Source: DATKKX01 sp035542775
Lineage (GTDB): Bacteria; Planctomycetota; Phycisphaerae; UBA1845; UTPLA1
Direction of reading: 5' to 3'
Assembly (NCBI GenBank): GCA_035542775.1
Contig: DATKKX010000478.1
Coordinates: 1-10,497, forward strand
Length of the DNA stretch: 10,497 bases
Under the pieces are notes generated by a model, which saw nothing but the letters and a program-made list of their open reading frames with translations, made no database searches and was not told the origin of the DNA. The position numbers were made by a program, and so were the translations under genes. Shown piece after piece: positions 7,027-10,497 of this stretch; positions within the stretch are counted from its first letter, which is position 1; every line of letters starts with the position of its first letter.

Positions 7027-7056
7027 ATTGTAGCGAGGATCGCGGATTGCCGCCAA
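7027..7056 (-). promoter_or_regulatory. Candidate promoter of mutS2, implying a leaderless mRNA
   Basis: TACAAT (7032-7027) is preceded by TTGGCG (7056-7051) at 18 nt on the minus strand. The -10 box ends 7 nt before the GTG start codon, so transcription should begin at or within a base or two of the start codon. No Shine-Dalgarno sequence is present, which agrees with this. Confidence 0.4.
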
Positions 7057-7136
7057 GCAGACGAAATCAAACGAAATCCGTGCTTGCGCCGGCCTGGTCG
7101 GCGGGCCACTGTCTGTTTATGAGGGTCTGCCTGCAG

Positions 7137-7142
7137 TATAAT
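7137..7142 (+). promoter_or_regulatory. Candidate -10 box for the HAF-repeat gene
   Basis: A perfect TATAAT at 7137-7142, 45 nt before the ATG at 7188, in the 168-bp divergent gap with mutS2. The -35 position (around 7114-7119, TGTTTA) is poor, so this may need an activator or be fortuitous. Confidence 0.35.
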
Positions 7143-7174
7143 GACCACATCGCAGTCCGACGTATCACTTGCCG

Positions 7175-7180
7175 AGGAGG
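7175..7180 (+). promoter_or_regulatory. Ribosome binding site of the HAF-repeat gene
   Basis: AGGAGG, 7 nt before the ATG at 7188. It decides the start: the open frame extends 98 codons further upstream, into mutS2 and the divergent gap, but that stretch is not coding. Confidence 0.8.
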
Positions 7181-7187
7181 AAGATCA

Positions 7188-8387
7188 ATGTGGCGAATTC
7201 CCTTGCTTCGAATCGGGCTCGTCTGCCTCTTATCGGTTGTTGTCACCGTCTCGGCGGAGCCGCCTTCTTTTGCCGGCCTGGGCGACCTGCCGGGCGGCGC
7301 GTTTGGGAGTTCCGCTATGGGCGTTTCAGCCGATGGTTCCGTTGTCGTTGGCGCAAGCTATTCGGCGACAGGCTGGAGCGAGGCTTTCCGCTGGCAAAAT
7401 GGTGTGATGGCCGGACTCGGTTTCCTGCCGGATGACGATCCGAATCCATTCAGCGGAGCGAACGCCGTTTCGGCGGATGGCTCGGTCATCGCCGGCAGTG
7501 GTTCCAGTTCCGCGGACAGGGGCAATGAGCCTTTCCGTTGGGAAGGTGGCACGCTGGTTTCGATCGGCCGCATTCCGGGCCCGTGGCAGAATATGCACAT
7601 TTCCACCGGGATTTCCGCAGATGGCTCGAGGATCGTTGGTTTTGGCGAAGGGACCATCGGCGATAGAACCCAGGCATGGTTGTGGCATGATGGTACGATG
7701 ATGGGCCTGGGCACGTTGACCGGGCAGCCCGACAGGCCTGGCGCGATGAGTCTCGCGTGGGGCGTTTCCGGAGATGGAGCCGTGGTGGTTGGGGAAAGCG
7801 AATCCTCTGATGGCTACCAGGCGTTCCGTTGGTCCGACGGCGTCATGACTGGTCTGGGCTTCCTGCGAGCATCACCCTTCCCATCTCCGGACGGAGACCT
7901 CTATCCGCTGAGTTACGCGAGGGCGGTCTCATTCGATGGTTCCGTTATCGTGGGCGCCGGGACCTCCGACGCTTCTGGACCGGACGGCCGCGAAGCCTTT
8001 CGATGGGTCGATGGCGCCATGACCGGGCTGGGCGATCTGCCCGGTGGTGCTTTTTTCAGCGACGCCACGGCAGTATCAGCGGACGGCTCGGTCATCGTCG
8101 GCCAGGGCGCGACGGACGCCAGCAATGTGCCGTTCGTCTGGGATTCGGCGCATGGAATGCGCGGCCTGCAAAGCGTGTTGACCGAAGAGTTGGGGCTTGA
8201 CCTGGGCGGTTGGACTCTGACCTACGCCAAAGGAATCTCGGCGGACGGTACGGTGATCGTTGGTACCGGCATCAATCCGAATGGCGACAACGAGGCATTT
8301 CGCGCCGTACTTCCGGAGCCTTCTGTTTCGCTGCTGGTGGTTCTCGGAGGGATCGTTTCTATCGCTTGCGGCAGGCGCCGCAAGTGA
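7188..8387 (+). CDS. Exported HAF-repeat protein with PEP-CTERM sorting signal
   Basis: This is a 399-residue surface or secreted protein. Residues 1-23 are a signal peptide (MWRIPLLRIG, hydrophobic core, cleavage after VSA). Residues 30-375 are seven tandem HAF-type repeats starting at about 30, 76, 125, 173, 222, 280 and 326. Each carries the pattern GLGxLP…AxAVSADGSVIVG…EAFRWxxGxM. Seven four-stranded units suggest a seven-bladed beta-propeller (inference). The C-terminus has the full tripartite PEP-CTERM signal: PEP at 376-378, a hydrophobic helix (VSLLVVLGGIVSIA) and the basic tail CGRRRK. Such signals are processed by exosortases, linked to exopolysaccharide and glycosylated surface proteins; no exosortase gene is in the window. 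The function of HAF proteins is not known. The TMTC-like gene begins 30 bp downstream on the same strand, suggesting co-transcription. Confidence 0.9.
   Translation: MWRIPLLRIGLVCLLSVVVTVSAEPPSFAGLGDLPGGAFGSSAMGVSADGSVVVGASYSATGWSEAFRWQNGVMAGLGFLPDDDPNPFSGANAVSADGSVIAGSGSSSADRGNEPFRWEGGTLVSIGRIPGPWQNMHISTGISADGSRIVGFGEGTIGDRTQAWLWHDGTMMGLGTLTGQPDRPGAMSLAWGVSGDGAVVVGESESSDGYQAFRWSDGVMTGLGFLRASPFPSPDGDLYPLSYARAVSFDGSVIVGAGTSDASGPDGREAFRWVDGAMTGLGDLPGGAFFSDATAVSADGSVIVGQGATDASNVPFVWDSAHGMRGLQSVLTEELGLDLGGWTLTYAKGISADGTVIVGTGINPNGDNEAFRAVLPEPSVSLLVVLGGIVSIACGRRRK
7275..8312 (+). repeat. Seven tandem HAF coding repeats (46-58 codons each)
   Basis: The period is about 138-174 bp and the repeats are diverged, but some segments stay close at DNA level. 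Positions 7473-7495 and 8079-8101 differ at 2 of 23 bases (the SADGSVI segment). Positions 7278-7300 and 8028-8050 share most bases (the LGDLPGG segment). The fifth unit is longer, with an insertion around residues 229-240 (SPFPSPDGDLYP). Confidence 0.8.
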
Positions 8388-8404
8388 CCGTGACGATCAG
8401 TCGG

Positions 8405-8410
8405 TAGAAT
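8405..8410 (+). promoter_or_regulatory. Possible -10 box directly before the TMTC-like gene
   Basis: TAGAAT ends 7 nt before the ATG at 8418, the same spacing as TACAAT before the mutS2 start. The best -35-like match, GTGACC at 8384-8389, is only 15 nt upstream, which is short. Read-through from the HAF gene is equally possible. Confidence 0.25.
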
Positions 8411-8417
8411 AGGCGGA

Positions 8418-10298
8418 ATGGCCAACGCGGGCAGGCAGGCGACGAACACGCCGAATGGTCTGACAGGGCACCTTCGCACTCCTTGGGCGATGGGCGTGCT
8501 GATCGCTCTGGCGATCATCGGGGCGTACAGCGACAGCCTCAGCGGGCCTTTCATCTTTGATGACATTGCCGGCATTCCCGAAAACATCACGATCCGACAC
8601 TTGTGGCCGTTGGGCCCGGTCCTTTCGCCGCCCAGCGAAGGAGGACGAACCGTCGCCGGCCGGCCGTTCGTCAATCTGTCGCTGGCGATCAACTACGCCA
8701 TCAGCGGCACACGCGTCTGGAGCTATCATGCGATCAATCTGGCGGTCCACGTCCTGGCTGCTCTGACCTTGTGGGGCATCATCCGTCGAACGCTTAGCCT
8801 GCCGGTCGTTCCGGCGAATCTCCAGAAGTCAGCCGATTGGCTGGCGACGGCCGCCGCCCTGCTCTGGGCAGTCCACCCGCTGCAAACGCAGAGCGTCACG
8901 TACACTATTCAGCGAGCCGAGAGCATGATGGGGCTTTTCTATCTGCTCACGCTCTACTGCGTGATTCGCGGGCACGGTTCGCAGCGGTCCGCTCTTTGGT
9001 ACGGCGGGGCGATCGTCGTAGCTGTTTTGGGCATGGCCTGTAAAGAGGTGATGGCGACCGTCCCGCTGGTGGTGCTGCTGTACGACAGGACATTTCTGGC
9101 CGGTTCGTTTGGGCAGGCCCTTCGACGTCGATGGGCGTTGTACGCCGGCCTGGCGGCGACATGGTTGCTGCCGGTCGCTCTGTATGGCGGTCGAGCTGCT
9201 TCCGCCGGGTTCGGCGGACCGGTCAGCGTCCGGAGCTACGCCCTCACACAATTCGATTTCATCGTGCGATACCTGCATCTCAGCTTCTGGCCCAGTCCGT
9301 TGGTTCTGGACTACGGGGCATCGCCGGTGAGGAGCGTTCGGGAGGTGTTGCCGCAGATTGCTCTAGTTGGGGGCCTGGTTGTCGTCACCGTGATCTTGTT
9401 GCGAGTCCGACCCTTGCTCGGATTTCTGGGGGCGTGGTTCTTTATCATCCTGGCACCGAGCTCCAGCGTGGTGCCCATCAGCACGCAGATCGGCGCCGAG
9501 CATCGCATGTACCTGCCGCTGGCGGCAATTGTGATGGCAGCGGTGCTTGCGGCCCGCTGGTTCTGGCAGCGAGGTGTGGAGCAGGCCTTCCTGCGGCCTG
9601 CGGCGCGAAAAGCGATCGGCCAATTGCTGGTCATCACAGCAGTCGCGGTGTTGGCCGGCGTGACTTTCCATCGCAACAGGGATTACCAGTCGGGGATCTC
9701 CATCTGGACCGATACCGCGCTCAAGAGGCCGGACAATCCACGGGCACACTACAACCTGGGGCGGCATTACATCGAGGCCAAGGTCTTTTCTCTAGCGCGG
9801 GAGGAGTTTCTTCGTACAGTGCAGTTGCAGCCCGACTATCCGGACGGCTACATGAATCTGGGCTGCGCTAACGCCCGGCTCGAACTGCACGAGGAGGCGA
9901 TTGCCGATTACGACCGGGCCATACAGGTTTCGCCGAAGAACGCCGACAACTACTACAACCGTGCCAATTCGTGGTTCGAGCTGGGCCGGTTTGCGCAGGC
10001 CATCGACGACTGCAATTGCGCCATCGCCCTGGATGCCCGTCACGCTCAGGCCTATTACCGGCGGGGCCTGGCACAGGCGAAGCTGGGTCGGATGGAGGAA
10101 TCACTGGCCAGTTACAGCGAGGCCATTCGCGTGAAGCCCGATTATGACTCGGCGTTCGGTGAAAGGGCGATCTCGAACTACTATCTGAAGCGATATGACG
10201 CGGCCTGGGCTGATGTCCGGACGTTCCGGAAGCTGGGCGGAGCGCCGAATCCGAGATTCATCGAACTCTTGTCACGGGTCTCCGGCCGCACGGAGTGA
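8418..10298 (+). CDS. TMTC-like membrane glycosyltransferase with C-terminal TPR domain
   Basis: This is a 626-residue protein with a multi-pass membrane part (about 24-417, roughly ten or more helices) and a soluble tail of about five tetratricopeptide repeats (about 441-610, e.g. AHYNLGRHYIEA, GYMNLGCANARL, NYYNRANSWFEL, AYYRRGLAQAKL). Several segments match the TMTC O-mannosyltransferase pattern: FIFDDIAGIPEN after the first helix (D48-D49, the expected acidic site of GT-C enzymes), HPLQTQSVTYTIQRAESM (153-170), CKEVMATVPLVVLLYD (208-223), WPSPLVLDYG (291-300) and GAEHRMYLP (359-367). By family, it would transfer a sugar from a polyprenyl-phosphate donor to exported protein, with TPRs binding the substrate. 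Donor and target are unknown. The start is the ATG at 8418. AGGCGGA directly before it is a weak, too-close ribosome site; TAGAAT at 8405-8410 is a possible -10 box of a leaderless promoter. It follows the HAF gene by 30 bp. Confidence 0.85.
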   Translation: MANAGRQATNTPNGLTGHLRTPWAMGVLIALAIIGAYSDSLSGPFIFDDIAGIPENITIRHLWPLGPVLSPPSEGGRTVAGRPFVNLSLAINYAISGTRVWSYHAINLAVHVLAALTLWGIIRRTLSLPVVPANLQKSADWLATAAALLWAVHPLQTQSVTYTIQRAESMMGLFYLLTLYCVIRGHGSQRSALWYGGAIVVAVLGMACKEVMATVPLVVLLYDRTFLAGSFGQALRRRWALYAGLAATWLLPVALYGGRAASAGFGGPVSVRSYALTQFDFIVRYLHLSFWPSPLVLDYGASPVRSVREVLPQIALVGGLVVVTVILLRVRPLLGFLGAWFFIILAPSSSVVPISTQIGAEHRMYLPLAAIVMAAVLAARWFWQRGVEQAFLRPAARKAIGQLLVITAVAVLAGVTFHRNRDYQSGISIWTDTALKRPDNPRAHYNLGRHYIEAKVFSLAREEFLRTVQLQPDYPDGYMNLGCANARLELHEEAIADYDRAIQVSPKNADNYYNRANSWFELGRFAQAIDDCNCAIALDARHAQAYYRRGLAQAKLGRMEESLASYSEAIRVKPDYDSAFGERAISNYYLKRYDAAWADVRTFRKLGGAPNPRFIELLSRVSGRTE

Positions 10299-10330
10299 TT
10301 CCCGGGCGGACCTCCTCGGCCAGATATTTT

Positions 10331-10497
10331 TTAGCGCTCCAGTACTCGGTCGACCGCATCGTTCAGGATCTTCTCGCTCTCCGCATCGAATTCGATTTCC
10401 AGTCGAAGGACCAGCAGCCGGCAGCCTTCGGGCAGATCGCTCCAGGCGGGGGCGCCTTCAGTCCAGCGGCCGATCAGCTTCACGGCGTCCTTCTCGG
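10331..10497 (-). CDS. C-terminal end of an unrecognised minus-strand gene, cut by window edge
   Basis: Reading leftward from the window edge, an open frame of 54 residues ends with TAA at 10333-10331. The sequence begins EKDAVKLIGRWTEGAPAW, has LPEGCRLLVLRLEIEFD in the middle and ends in a charged helix, EKILNDAVDRVLER. Third codon positions are mostly G or C (AAG, GAC, GTG, CTG, ATC), as in the other genes here, which supports real coding. It is convergent with the TMTC-like gene, 32 bp away. I recognise no family. The tail looks like a soluble alpha/beta protein, with no membrane segment visible. Confidence 0.6.
   Translation of the reverse strand, partial: EKDAVKLIGRWTEGAPAWSDLPEGCRLLVLRLEIEFDAESEKILNDAVDRVLER

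Noticed and set aside
6894..7187. Upstream extension of the HAF-repeat frame
   Set aside because: It covers the mutS2 start and the divergent promoter gap. The ribosome site and signal peptide place the true start at 7188.
10299..10335. T-run at 10327-10332 as a terminator between the TMTC-like gene and the edge gene
   Set aside because: No stable GC-rich hairpin directly precedes the T-run on either strand.

Overview
The window is high-GC bacterial DNA, most likely from a planctomycete of the Phycisphaerae or a related lineage. The clearest pointer is a small membrane protein ending in a CxxCGYDL…CPECG zinc ribbon, a signature seen over and over in that group. A HAF-repeat protein with a PEP-CTERM sorting signal and a TMTC-like membrane glycosyltransferase with TPRs fit the same origin. 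This taxonomic call is inference. I see no rRNA, tRNA, CRISPR, insertion sequence, phage gene or integration site.

Layout. Positions 1-552 (minus) hold the N-terminal 184 residues of a Cys/Met-metabolism PLP enzyme, cut by the window edge. Positions 675-2603 (minus) encode a secreted M61-type metallopeptidase with a PDZ domain. Positions 2739-3242 (minus) encode the zinc-ribbon membrane protein. Positions 3398-4825 (plus) encode a cytoplasmic alkaline-phosphatase-superfamily enzyme that retains all its metal ligands. Its 3' end overlaps, tail to tail, a small minus-strand membrane-protein gene (4814-5077) that is interrupted by an in-frame TGA at codon 25. Upstream of that gene on the same strand is a mutS2-like gene (5118-7019), whose product stops before the usual Smr nuclease domain. 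Divergent from it are a seven-repeat HAF protein with PEP-CTERM (7188-8387) and, 30 bp further on, a TMTC-like protein with about five TPRs (8418-10298). The last 167 bases hold the 3' end of an unrecognised minus-strand gene.

How the genes fit together. There is no obvious single pathway. The HAF/PEP-CTERM and TMTC/TPR pair is the best functional couple: an exported surface protein next to a probable polyprenyl-phosphate-sugar-dependent transferase. The mutS2 and small membrane genes are close enough (40 bp) to share a transcript. The remaining genes look like individually transcribed housekeeping or accessory genes, several with plausible sigma70-type promoters at 17-18 bp spacing.

No convincing new multi-gene system is present. 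The most notable points are the internal TGA in an otherwise intact membrane-protein frame, the Smr-less MutS2, and a -10 box lying exactly 7 nt before the start codon at two genes, which suggests leaderless transcripts.
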